DNA of 64,000 nucleotides from DASZHJ01 sp035517495 (lineage in GTDB: Bacteria > Pseudomonadota > Alphaproteobacteria > ATCC43930 > CGMCC-115725). Below the pieces are notes generated by a model, which saw nothing but the letters and a program-made list of their open reading frames with translations, searched no databases and was not told the DNA's origin. The stretch covers positions 62,001 through 126,000 of the forward strand of contig DATIYT010000038.1 in assembly GCA_035517495.1 (NCBI GenBank), in the 5' to 3' direction. Positions 43,220 to 51,366 of this stretch are shown here, in pieces. How positions within the stretch are numbered: the first letter of the stretch is position 1; the number at the start of each line of letters is the position of its first letter. A program made the translations under genes and the position numbers.

Positions 43220-44050
43220 CTATGCCGCGCGGCGCTCGAAGACATAGCGCTCGAGATATCGGCGGAAGCCCAACTCGCTGACGGCCAGGCGCATATACTC
43301 CGCCAAATGCGGGCTGTCCTCGGGGTAGCGGTTCATGAAGCGCAGGGGCCAGGCGCCCTTGGGCACGACCGCCACCGCATCGATATAAAAGCCTGGGATC
43401 GTGGCGCCGGCCAGGATGCCGTTTTCGAGCAGATTACCGTCATGGATCGCTTCTACCGTGACTACGGTCCGCGCCGAGGCATGCGCCATGGTGAAGAGCT
43501 CGCGCCGCCGCCCGACCCAGACATTCCCCTGCCTGTCCGCGAAGGGTGCGTGGAAGAGCGCCACGTCGGGCTTGATCGCGGGAACGGCCAGGATCGGATC
43601 GCTCACGCTTTGCGCGGCGAAGGGATTTTCGATCACTTTCCAGTCCGGCCGCACTTTCAAAAGATCGGATCCGATGACCCCGCGCAGCAGCGCGAAGGGC
43701 ACATCCTTTTCGCCCGCTTGGACTGCCGCATGCAGCACCGGACAGGTCGCATCCTTGATGACCAACCCGTCCCCCGCGAGCGCCGCCGCCGCAAAACGCG
43801 GGCCCGTGCCCAGTTCGCCGAGGGAAACCGCGGATGTCTCGATTTCCGCAAGCGAGCCGGCGCCGATCAGCAGGTCAGCCTGTAGCGAGGAAGCCGGCAA
43901 GGTGAGAAGCCGAAGTTTCTTCGCGCCGCGTCGGATCAGCTCGCGCGTCGCTTCCATGGCGACGCCGCTGTGATCCGGTGCGACCACGACGCGCATGCCA
44001 TCCTCGATGAGGGCTACCGCGGCCTCGAGCGAACGCACGATATCGGTCAC
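43220..44050 (-). CDS. Class I CoA-transferase subunit A (glutaconate/IpdA-like)
   Basis: 276 aa from GTG 44050, chosen because GAGGAGACCTGCC precedes it; the longer frame from 44158 has no such site. LIEDGMRVVVAPDHSGVAME, then ELGTGPRFAAAALAGDG, a KPDVALFHAPFADRQGNVWV core and NGILAGATIPGFYIDAVAVV place it with class I CoA-transferase alpha subunits. It forms a heteromer with the B subunit downstream. First gene of a four-gene minus-strand operon ending in a thioesterase. Confidence 0.85.
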   Translation of the reverse strand: MTDIVRSLEAAVALIEDGMRVVVAPDHSGVAMEATRELIRRGAKKLRLLTLPASSLQADLLIGAGSLAEIETSAVSLGELGTGPRFAAAALAGDGLVIKDATCPVLHAAVQAGEKDVPFALLRGVIGSDLLKVRPDWKVIENPFAAQSVSDPILAVPAIKPDVALFHAPFADRQGNVWVGRRRELFTMAHASARTVVTVEAIHDGNLLENGILAGATIPGFYIDAVAVVPKGAWPLRFMNRYPEDSPHLAEYMRLAVSELGFRRYLERYVFERRAA

Positions 44051-44244
44051 GGCAGGTCTCCTCGGACGGCAGGGAACAGCCAGCGTAAGCGGCTCCGTCA
44101 AGTCCCGCAAGCACGGCTGCTCTGCATTTTGCGCGGGCGGATTTACCCTTGCATGCATCGCAGTGTCGTGGATGGAATTGGCGGCGACGCTCCAGCAGCG
44201 CCGCGGCGCTGCCGTATTTTTGGAAATACGCGAGGATTCCGATC

Positions 44245-45171
44245 ATGGCGAACCCGAAATACCTCTCGATGAACGGCGAGATCGTTCCCTATGCCGAGGC
44301 GAAGGTGCACACGCTCAGCCCCTGCGTCAAATATGGCGCCGCGGTTTTCGAGGGCATTCGCGGGTACTGGAACGAGCGGCGCAAGGACATGTATCTCTTC
44401 CGCCTGGAGGAGCATCTCAATCGCCTGCAATTCTCGATGAAGGTGATGCGTTTCGAGCACCGGTTGGAGAATGCGAGGATGCGCCAGGCGATGATCGACC
44501 TGATCAAGGCGAATGAATTGCGCGAGGATATCCACATCCGTCTATTGGTCTGGGTCGATGGTGAAGAGGACATGACAGCGACCGGGCCGATCGGCTGGTC
44601 GATCGCGGCGCTGCGCCGGCCGCCGCAGCGCGCGGTGACCGAGGGTGTCCACTGCGCTGTTTCGTCCTGGCGGCGCATCGACGACAACGCGATGCCGGCG
44701 CGGGTCAAGGCGACCGCCAACTACAACAATGGCCGGCTCGCCGGGCTCCAGGGCAAGGCCGACGGCTACGACAACGTGATCATCCTGACGAGCCAGGGCC
44801 GCGTCGCGGAATCCCCGGGCTCATGCTTCTTCATGGTGCGCGACGGCGTGCCCATGACCCCCGGCGTCAATGACGACATCCTCGAAAGCGTGACCCGCGC
44901 CACGGTGATGCGCATCTTCTCGCAATACCTGGGGCGCGAGACGCAGGAGCGCGACATCGCGCGCACCGAGCTGTACGCCGCGCAAGAGACTTTCTTCTGC
45001 GGCTCGGGTTACGAAATTCAGCCGGTCATCTCGATCGACCGGCAGCCCGTGGGCGACGGAAAGATCGGCCCGCTGACGCGAGAGCTGCAGCAAAAATATT
45101 TTGCCCTCGTGCGCGGCGAAGTGCCGGAGCACGCGGAGTGGCGCACGCCGGTCTATCTCGCCAATGCCTGA
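44245..45171 (+). CDS. ilvE: Branched-chain amino acid aminotransferase (class IV)
   Basis: 308 aa, the length of E. coli IlvE. SPCVKYGAAVFEGIRGYW is the N-terminal signature, and the pyridoxal phosphate lysine is in ARVKATANYNNGRLAG. The C-terminal half has DNVIILTSQGRVAESPGSC and TELYAAQETFFCGSGYEIQP. It transfers amino groups between Leu/Ile/Val and 2-oxoglutarate. Divergent from the CoA-transferase operon, and only 3 bp from the convergent dioxygenase gene. Confidence 0.9.
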   Translation: MANPKYLSMNGEIVPYAEAKVHTLSPCVKYGAAVFEGIRGYWNERRKDMYLFRLEEHLNRLQFSMKVMRFEHRLENARMRQAMIDLIKANELREDIHIRLLVWVDGEEDMTATGPIGWSIAALRRPPQRAVTEGVHCAVSSWRRIDDNAMPARVKATANYNNGRLAGLQGKADGYDNVIILTSQGRVAESPGSCFFMVRDGVPMTPGVNDDILESVTRATVMRIFSQYLGRETQERDIARTELYAAQETFFCGSGYEIQPVISIDRQPVGDGKIGPLTRELQQKYFALVRGEVPEHAEWRTPVYLANA

Positions 45172-45174
45172 CGC

Positions 45175-46161
45175 CTAATTCCGCGCCTGAGCCGGCGTCG
45201 CAAGCTTCTTGCGATAGCCGAAGGATTGATCGAAGCGGCCGAGAATGTAGTCGCCGGTCCGCACCGGCTCGTAGCGACAATCCGCGTCCGCGGTACCGAG
45301 ATCGCGAGGATCGATTACGGTCGCGAAGTTCGGGTCGACGAAGGTGGCGATCGAGTAACGATCGCGACCCGAACGGTTGATCACGCGGTGCGGCGTCGAG
45401 CTGAAGCGGTCGTTGGTCCAGCGCGCCAACAAGTCTCCGACATTCACCACCAACGTGCCCGGAATCGGGGCCGCGTCGATCCATGTGCCGCTTGAGCGGT
45501 TGCGCACCTGCAGACCGCCGTTGTCGTCCTGCCAAAGGAGGGTGATGCAGCCGTAGTCCGAATGCGGCGCCACGCCGAACTGATCCGCGTCGCTAACCGG
45601 AGGCTGTGGCGGATAGTGGATGATCTGCGTGCGCTGCAGCGGCTTGGTGTATCGCGTCTCGAAGAACGTCTCGTCGAGGCCGAGACTGAGCGCCACCACG
45701 CGGAGCAGGTCCGCGCCGCACGCGGCCATCTCCTCATAGTACCCGTATAGAGCCGGTCGCAGCTCGGGCATCGAACTCGGCCAATTGTTGGGGCCGCGCA
45801 ACGGCTCGCCGGCGCGCACGTTGGGGTCGTCTGCGCTCAGTTCGAGGCCGATGCTATAGAACTCCTTCGCGTCGGGCTTGCGCGCACCATACATGAGGGC
45901 GTCGCCGATAGCATGGTATCCGCGATGATTGGCGTTGGCGGCGACGCTGCTCTTGATCTCGGGCGGAAGCCCGAAAAACCGTCGCGCCGCCGCGGCCGCT
46001 CTTTCGATCACGCGGCCCGGCACGCCGTGGCCCGAGATATAGAAAAACCCGACCCCGGTGCAGGCACGATGTGCTTCTTGCGCGGCCATCCTCATCGCGG
46101 CGGGATCATGCGCGCGAACGCCGGCAAAATCGACGATCGGAATCTCGTGCCGCTCCGCCAT
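45175..46161 (-). CDS. 2OG-Fe(II) oxygenase, isopenicillin N synthase family
   Basis: 328 aa from ATG 46161, with GGAGGCCCCTC upstream. The N-terminal domain is IPIVDFAGVRAHDPAAM; the iron ligands are in FGVAPHSDYGCITLLWQ (His-x-Asp) and SSTPHRVINRSGRDRYSIAT (His, then Arg-x-Ser for 2-oxoglutarate). The R-Y-S motif suggests 2-oxoglutarate use, so it is more like gibberellin-oxidase-type enzymes than true isopenicillin N synthase. Substrate unknown. No beta-lactam genes are nearby. Confidence 0.88.
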   Translation of the reverse strand: MAERHEIPIVDFAGVRAHDPAAMRMAAQEAHRACTGVGFFYISGHGVPGRVIERAAAAARRFFGLPPEIKSSVAANANHRGYHAIGDALMYGARKPDAKEFYSIGLELSADDPNVRAGEPLRGPNNWPSSMPELRPALYGYYEEMAACGADLLRVVALSLGLDETFFETRYTKPLQRTQIIHYPPQPPVSDADQFGVAPHSDYGCITLLWQDDNGGLQVRNRSSGTWIDAAPIPGTLVVNVGDLLARWTNDRFSSTPHRVINRSGRDRYSIATFVDPNFATVIDPRDLGTADADCRYEPVRTGDYILGRFDQSFGYRKKLATPAQARN

Positions 46162-46461
46162 GAGGGGCCTCCGCTTCCAGCGGGAATCCGACCCCTGCAT
46201 AACAGGATTTGAGCGCCTTTGGTACCCGCGCTCGCTCGCGCGTGACGACAAGCATAATTTGTGTGCATATTCTCTAGGCAGTGTGCTCCCAGCGGGTCCG
46301 AACGGGTTCCGGCGGGAGGGGGAGGAGCGGGGATCCGGGGTGGCTAGTGCGTTGATTCCCTGCCGCTTCGTGCGCCGCTCGGAGCAAATTGCGTGAGTAC
46401 GTGATTTTGCCTGAGATGCGCTGTCCGCCTTTGGTTGCTGGCACGCGATTTGCTGGGATGG
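46162..46461. other. Intergenic region before the amino-acid ABC operon
   Basis: About 300 bp between divergent genes. It should hold promoters for both the oxygenase and the ABC ATPase gene. I see no hairpin with a T-run and no clear operator repeat. Confidence 0.4.
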
Positions 46462-47352
46462 GTGTGCGGCGCATCAACGGGCCGTCATCTCGCGGGAAAG
46501 GGGTACTGTCTGACTGCTGTCGCCGAGGGTCCTGCCGCTTCGAGTGAGAGACCGATACTGCGGCTTGACCGGATCGATAAGTCCTTTGGGCGCTCGCAGG
46601 TCCTGCGCGAGGTCACGCTGGAAGTGCGCAAGGGCGAGGTCGTCTGCATCATCGGGCCGTCCGGCGCCGGCAAATCGACGTTGTTACGCTGCATCAATCA
46701 CCTCGAGCCTATCGACAGCGGCACCATCTTTTTCGAGGGAGAGCCGGTTTACCGCTATGCCAAGGGCGGCAGGATCGTCGTGGATCCCGACCGGCGGATC
46801 GAGGAGATCCGCTCGCACATCGGCATGGTGTTCCAGTCATTCAATCTGTTTCCGCATTTGACCGCGATCGGCAATGTAATCGAGGCACCCGTATACGTTC
46901 GGGGCGAGCCACTGGACGCCGCCCGCAAGCGCGGCCTCTCAGAGCTGCGAAGGGTCGGTATCGCCGAGAAGGCCAATTATTACCCGCATCAATTGAGCGG
47001 CGGACAGCAGCAGCGCGTGGCGATTGCCCGCGCGCTCGCCATGGACCCCAAGATCATGCTGTTCGATGAGGCGACTTCGGCGCTCGATCCGGAATTGGTG
47101 GGCGAGGTCTTGCGCGTCATGCGCCAGCTTGCGGCCGACGGGATGACAATGGTCGTGGTGACCCACGAGATGGGTTTCGCACGAGACGTAGCGGACCGTG
47201 TGGTGTTCATGGCCGATGGTGTGATCCTCGAGGAGGGGCGCCCTGAGCAAATCTTCTCCGCACCCAACGTCGCGCGTACGCGACAATTCTTGCAGACGAT
47301 CCTCGACCGAAACGGCAACGGCGCGGTCGAACCGGCGCCGCCGTCCCAATGA
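46462..47352 (+). CDS. Amino-acid ABC transporter ATP-binding protein (GlnQ/HisP type)
   Basis: The conserved ATPase starts near 46552 (LRLDRIDKSFGRSQVLREVT). Walker A is GPSGAGKST, the Q-loop is MVFQSFNLFPHLT, the ABC signature LSGGQQQRV, Walker B IMLFDEATSALDPE and the H-loop VVVTHEMG. The start is uncertain: GTG 46462 and TTG 46435 are in frame, and the region before the ATPase domain is not conserved. With the receptor and permease downstream it makes a polar amino-acid uptake system. Confidence 0.9.
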   Translation: MCGASTGRHLAGKGYCLTAVAEGPAASSERPILRLDRIDKSFGRSQVLREVTLEVRKGEVVCIIGPSGAGKSTLLRCINHLEPIDSGTIFFEGEPVYRYAKGGRIVVDPDRRIEEIRSHIGMVFQSFNLFPHLTAIGNVIEAPVYVRGEPLDAARKRGLSELRRVGIAEKANYYPHQLSGGQQQRVAIARALAMDPKIMLFDEATSALDPELVGEVLRVMRQLAADGMTMVVVTHEMGFARDVADRVVFMADGVILEEGRPEQIFSAPNVARTRQFLQTILDRNGNGAVEPAPPSQ

Positions 47353-47489
47353 CCGAGTGTTTTCTCCGCTTCCGATCCGGCTCTACCCGGCGCTCCGCGG
47401 GCCGGATCGGCGTCATTGATGCCCCGGCTTGAGCCCAGGCGCGGCATCAACCAGGAGCGAAGGGCATTCTTAACGGAGGAGGCAAAGAC

Positions 47490-48410
47490 ATGAAGGATGA
47501 CAACGAAGACACAAAGACCTACCCGTCCCAATCTCCGCGGCTCAGCCGCCGCGGACTCCTGACATCGGGCGCAGCCGCCGGCGTCGCCGCGGTCACGGCT
47601 CCCGCCATCGTGCGGGCCGCGACGGAGCCGCAAATCGACACCTCGTTCAAGGACTTCGTCATCTCGAAGATCCCGTGCGACGATTCTCTGGCCAAGCTTC
47701 AGTCCAAGGGCGAGGTTGTGGTGGGCACGTCCGACGACTGGCCCTACTCCTTCTATCCGCCGAACTCGCAGGAGTGGAGCGGTCTCGACGCCGACATCAT
47801 CAAGTACGTCGCGAAGATGCTGAAGATCCCGAAGATCACGGTGCAGACCGTGGAATTTTCCGGATTGATCCCGGGCTTGCTTGACGGCCGCTTCGACATC
47901 GTCGGCGATTCCATCCACTGGACGCTCGCGCGGTCCAAGGTGGTCGAATTCTGCTTCCCCACTTACTATTACTCCGAATGGTTGGCGGTGAAGAAGGGCA
48001 ACCCGCAAAAAATCCACGCCTTCGCCGACATGAAGGGAAAGAAGATCGCGACCCTGAACGGCACCAACTATGCGGAGTGGCTGCGCGGGGTCGAGGGCGT
48101 CGATCTCGTGGTCGTCAAGGCTTGGCAGGAGGTCATTCAGGACCTCGTGCTCGGTCGCGTCGATGGCATCATCTACGACCAGCCGGTGCTTGCGGCGTCG
48201 TTCAAGGACCACCCGGAGTGGCCGGTCGAACTCGTCGAGGACTACGAGCCGCGCACCTTCAAGAACCCGGTGGGTTACAGCCGCTACGCGTTCCGCCAGA
48301 GCGACGCGCAGTGGTGCAACGCGTTCTCGAGCTCGCTCGAATGGATGCAGGATCAGCTTGAGATGAAGAAGATCCTGACCAAGTGGAATCTGACGGGGTA
48401 CAACAACTAG
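47490..48410 (+). CDS. Amino-acid ABC transporter substrate-binding protein (Tat-exported)
   Basis: 306 aa. A twin-arginine signal (PRLSRRGLLTSGAAAG) precedes the periplasmic type II binding protein: VVVGTSDDWPYSFYPPNSQE, FSGLIPGLLDGRFDIVGDSI and FADMKGKKIATLNGTNYAEW. Polar amino-acid receptors usually use Sec, so Tat export is somewhat unusual. GGAGGAGGC precedes the start. A strong hairpin separates it from the permease gene. Confidence 0.88.
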   Translation: MKDDNEDTKTYPSQSPRLSRRGLLTSGAAAGVAAVTAPAIVRAATEPQIDTSFKDFVISKIPCDDSLAKLQSKGEVVVGTSDDWPYSFYPPNSQEWSGLDADIIKYVAKMLKIPKITVQTVEFSGLIPGLLDGRFDIVGDSIHWTLARSKVVEFCFPTYYYSEWLAVKKGNPQKIHAFADMKGKKIATLNGTNYAEWLRGVEGVDLVVVKAWQEVIQDLVLGRVDGIIYDQPVLAASFKDHPEWPVELVEDYEPRTFKNPVGYSRYAFRQSDAQWCNAFSSSLEWMQDQLEMKKILTKWNLTGYNN

Positions 48411-48438
48411 CGCGACGGAAATGACGATCTGTCGCCGG

Positions 48439-48461
48439 CGGCGCCGCAAAGAGCGGCGCCG
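48439..48461 (+). promoter_or_regulatory. Intercistronic hairpin between receptor and permease genes
   Basis: A 9-bp perfect stem CGGCGCCGC/GCGGCGCCG with a 5-nt AAAGA loop lies 29 bp after the receptor stop and 57 bp before the permease start. Such hairpins commonly protect the receptor mRNA and lower downstream expression in ABC operons. There is no T-run, so it is not a full terminator. Confidence 0.5.
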
Positions 48462-48517
48462 AGCCGGCGGCCGTTCGTCGTCGTGGAACCTGACAACGGA
48501 GCCAGAGAGGGGACCGG

Positions 48518-49204
48518 ATGTATTTCTCGATCGAGGACATGATTTCGTTCCTGCCCCCGCTCTTGAAGGGTGCCCAGCTCACGATCCTGGTTTCGTTGCT
48601 CTCATATGTCCTTTCGCTCATTGTCGGGCTTTTGGTGGGGATAGCGCGCATATCGCGGCTCTGGCCGCTGCGCGCGCTTGCAACGCCTTACGTGCAATTC
48701 ATCCGCGGCACGCCGCTGCTGTTGCAGCTCTTCTTCATCTATTACGTGCTGCCCTACGCCGGCCTCATTCTATCGCCCTTCACTTCGGCGATCTGGGGTC
48801 TAACGATCAACTACAGCGCCTATATGGCCGAGGTGTTTCGCGGCGGCATCCTCGCGATTCCGAAGGGTCAGTGGGAAGCCGGGCTTTCGGTCGGCATGTC
48901 GCGCCGGCTCCTGATGCGGCGCATCATCCTGCCGCAAGCGATGCGCATCGTCGTGCCCGCGCTGGGGAATTTCTTCGTCTCGATCTTCAAGGATTCGGCG
49001 CTGGTATCGGTCATCACCATGCGCGACCTCATGTTTTCGGGCCAAATCCTCGCCGCCGCCACCTTCAGGCATTTCGAGATCTTCACCGAGGTGGCGGTGA
49101 TCTATTTCATCATCAGCTATCCGGCGGCGAAGCTCGTCGAATATATCGAGGCGCGCCTCGATATATCACGCGCGAAGCACGTCGAGGCGCAGGCGCGGGG
49201 TTAA
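48518..49204 (+). CDS. Amino-acid ABC transporter permease (HisM/GlnP family)
   Basis: 228 aa with about five helices. YVQFIRGTPLLLQLFFIYYV is the polar amino-acid permease signature and AGLSVGMSRRLLMRRIILPQ the EAA coupling loop that contacts the ATPase. Only one permease gene is present, so it may act as a homodimer, as in single-permease systems. Its stop overlaps the end of the opposite-strand GNAT gene by 4 nt. Confidence 0.92.
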   Translation: MYFSIEDMISFLPPLLKGAQLTILVSLLSYVLSLIVGLLVGIARISRLWPLRALATPYVQFIRGTPLLLQLFFIYYVLPYAGLILSPFTSAIWGLTINYSAYMAEVFRGGILAIPKGQWEAGLSVGMSRRLLMRRIILPQAMRIVVPALGNFFVSIFKDSALVSVITMRDLMFSGQILAAATFRHFEIFTEVAVIYFIISYPAAKLVEYIEARLDISRAKHVEAQARG

Positions 49205-49776
49205 GTCAACTCCGGCAGCAGCGGATGCTTGAGCGTGCGCGGCAGCGCGCCGGAAAGGCGTGGGTCGTCGAATTGCACGGGTCGGCGTTCGTAGACGCGG
49301 AATCCGCATTTCTGATAGAGGCCGAGGGCGCGCGGGTGGTCGAAGGTGCAAGTGTGCACCCAGACCCGTTTCGCGTCCTTGAGCCACGCCGCGTCGATCG
49401 CGGCGCCGAGGAACCAGGCGCCGAAGCCGCGGCCGATGAATTCCGGCACCAGGCCGAAATAGGCGAGCTCGATATCGCCGGGAGGCGCGCGGTTCAACTC
49501 GAAATATCCGGCCGGTACGCCCCAGGCGTGGAGCACATAGACCTCGATCTCCGGACGCTTCAAGTAGCTCGCGAGCGCCTCGTCGCTCCAGATGCGGCGC
49601 TCGAACCAAACCCAAGGCTCGCCCACGGTATTATAGAGATAGCGATAGAATGACACCGTGCAGCGCTCGGCACGCATCAGCGCGAGTTTGGCCGCCGGCA
49701 CCGGCGCCGGCGGCCGCGACGGCTTCGCGGTCATTTCCAGATAGGTGACGACGTCGTCGAGCTTGCCGCTGCTCAC
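49201..49776 (-). CDS. GNAT-family N-acetyltransferase
   Basis: 191 aa from GTG 49776, which overlaps the stop of sseA (GTGA). The acetyl-CoA pyrophosphate loop is VPEFIGRGFGAWFLGAAIDA, and the following strand is VWVHTCTFDHPRALGLYQKC with the usual C-terminal Tyr (LYQKCGF). The acceptor substrate is unknown. Last gene of the cysK-alaX-sseA operon, all coupled by overlaps or short gaps, so a role in thiol or amino-acid metabolism is possible. Confidence 0.88.
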   Translation of the reverse strand: MSSGKLDDVVTYLEMTAKPSRPPAPVPAAKLALMRAERCTVSFYRYLYNTVGEPWVWFERRIWSDEALASYLKRPEIEVYVLHAWGVPAGYFELNRAPPGDIELAYFGLVPEFIGRGFGAWFLGAAIDAAWLKDAKRVWVHTCTFDHPRALGLYQKCGFRVYERRPVQFDDPRLSGALPRTLKHPLLPELT

Positions 49777-50636
49777 CGCGCCGGGCCCGTCTCGATCTCG
49801 GTGTCGCCAGGAAGGCCCCATTCGGACCAGGAGCCGTCATAAATCGCGGCCTCGGGCCATCCCGCGAGATGCAGGCCCAAGGCGAGGGCACAGGCAGTGA
49901 CGCCGGAGCCGCAACTGCACACCACCGGACGGTCAGACACGATGCCGGCGGCGCGGAAGCGTTGCGCGAGCTCGCCCGCCGGCAACGGGATCTTGGTTTT
50001 GGGATCGACGAGCTGCTCATAGGGAAGGTTGCGGCTGCCGGGGATGTGGCCGCTGCGTAACCCCGGTCGCGGCTCGGGTGCGGTTGCCTCGAAGCGACCT
50101 TGCGCACGCGCGTCCAGCACTTGCTCGCGTTTGCGACCTGGGTCGGCCTTGAGCGCGGCCTTATCGCGTACCAGCTCGGGGCGGAAGCGCGCGGTGAACA
50201 GCGCGGGCGCGGGCTTTAGTATCTCGGCGGTCACCGCGCGGCCTTCCGCGATCCATTTCGCGAGCCCACCCGCGAGCACCGCCACGTTGTCATGGCCGAA
50301 TATGCGCAGCATCCACCAGACTCGTGGCGCCGAGTTCCATCCGGTGCCGTCATAGACGATGACGCGATGCCGATCGCCGATACCGAGCCGGCTCATGTGG
50401 GGCGCGAAGTCCTCGGCGCTCGGCAGCATGTGCGGCAGCGACGACCCGTGATCGCAGATCACGTCGATATCGAAGAACGGGGCGCCCGGGATGTGCCGCG
50501 CGGCGTAGTCTTGCTGCGCCGTCGGTGCAATGCCCGGCAGTTTGAACGAGCCATCGACGATGCGAACGCCGGGGTCGTCGAGATGCGCTGCCAGCCACTC
50601 GGTGCTGACCAGGGATTCCGGATGGGCGTAGGTCAT
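49773..50636 (-). CDS. sseA: 3-mercaptopyruvate/thiosulfate sulfurtransferase
   Basis: 287 aa from ATG 50636, two rhodanese domains. The first, inactive, has VIVYDGTGWNSAPRVWWMLR; the second carries the active-site loop CSCGSGVTACALALGL with catalytic Cys in the C-G-S-G-V-T motif characteristic of 3-mercaptopyruvate sulfurtransferase. It moves sulfur from mercaptopyruvate (made from cysteine) to acceptors such as cyanide or thioredoxin. It follows alaX by 19 bp and is coupled to the GNAT gene. Confidence 0.92.
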   Translation of the reverse strand: MTYAHPESLVSTEWLAAHLDDPGVRIVDGSFKLPGIAPTAQQDYAARHIPGAPFFDIDVICDHGSSLPHMLPSAEDFAPHMSRLGIGDRHRVIVYDGTGWNSAPRVWWMLRIFGHDNVAVLAGGLAKWIAEGRAVTAEILKPAPALFTARFRPELVRDKAALKADPGRKREQVLDARAQGRFEATAPEPRPGLRSGHIPGSRNLPYEQLVDPKTKIPLPAGELAQRFRAAGIVSDRPVVCSCGSGVTACALALGLHLAGWPEAAIYDGSWSEWGLPGDTEIETGPAR

Positions 50637-50655
50637 GGCTGGTACTCCAGAGGGA

Positions 50656-51366
50656 TCAGGGCGCGAAGGCGATATTGACGCGCCGGTTCTGCTTACCCTT
50701 GCTCTCGATCTTGGTGATCTCGACGCGGCCGATCTCGGCGGTGTGGCGAATATGCGTGCCGCCGCACGGCTGCAGATCGACGCCGGCGATGTCGAGCAAG
50801 CGCACCTTGCCATAGCCGATCGGCGGCTTCACCGACATGGTCCGCACCAACTCCGGCCGCGCTTGCAGCTCTTCGTCGGTAATCCATCGCGGCTCGACCT
50901 TGTGATCGGCGGCGATGAGCGCGTTGAGCTTCTCCGTCACCCCGTCCTTGTCGAGCGCTTCGCCGGCCATATCGAAATCGAGCCGGGCTTTGCCGTCGGA
51001 GATCTGCCCGCCTGTCACCGCCGCGGGGATAACGGCGCAGAGGAGATGCAGGCAGGTGTGCATGCGCATCAGGCGATAGCGGCGGTCCCAATCGATCTCG
51101 GCGGTCACGGTCTCGCCGACGGCGGGAAGCACGCTGCCGGGTGCGGTCACGTGCAGCACGTCATCAAGGCTATCGCCCTTGCGAGTGTCGGCGATCGCGA
51201 TCGTGCCGCCATCGGCGCGGCGCAGCACGCCGGTGTCGCCGGGCTGGCCGCCGCCGGTGGGATAGAACACGGTGCGATCGAGACGAATGCCGCGCTCACT
51301 CACATCCGTCACGGTCGCGGAGCAGCTCTTGAGATAGGCATCGTCGCGGAACAGCAGCTCGGTCAT
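50656..51366 (-). CDS. AlaX-type alanyl-tRNA editing protein (canonical)
   Basis: 236 aa. The N-terminal glycine-rich loop FYPTGGGQPGDTGVLRRADG matches AlaRS/AlaX; the editing-site zinc ligands are in RLMRMHTCLHLLCAVI (H-x-x-x-H) and QPCGGTHIRHTAEIGRVEI (C-x-x-x-H). It should hydrolyse Ser- and perhaps Gly-tRNA(Ala) in trans. ATG 51366 overlaps the cysK stop (ATGA), so translation is coupled to cysteine synthase, an unusual context. The other AlaX at 40118 lacks the second His. Confidence 0.92.
   Translation of the reverse strand: MTELLFRDDAYLKSCSATVTDVSERGIRLDRTVFYPTGGGQPGDTGVLRRADGGTIAIADTRKGDSLDDVLHVTAPGSVLPAVGETVTAEIDWDRRYRLMRMHTCLHLLCAVIPAAVTGGQISDGKARLDFDMAGEALDKDGVTEKLNALIAADHKVEPRWITDEELQARPELVRTMSVKPPIGYGKVRLLDIAGVDLQPCGGTHIRHTAEIGRVEITKIESKGKQNRRVNIAFAP

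Noticed and set aside
45175..46161. Beta-lactam biosynthesis gene (isopenicillin N synthase)
   Set aside because: It keeps the 2-oxoglutarate R-x-S motif, and no ACV synthetase or other antibiotic genes are nearby.
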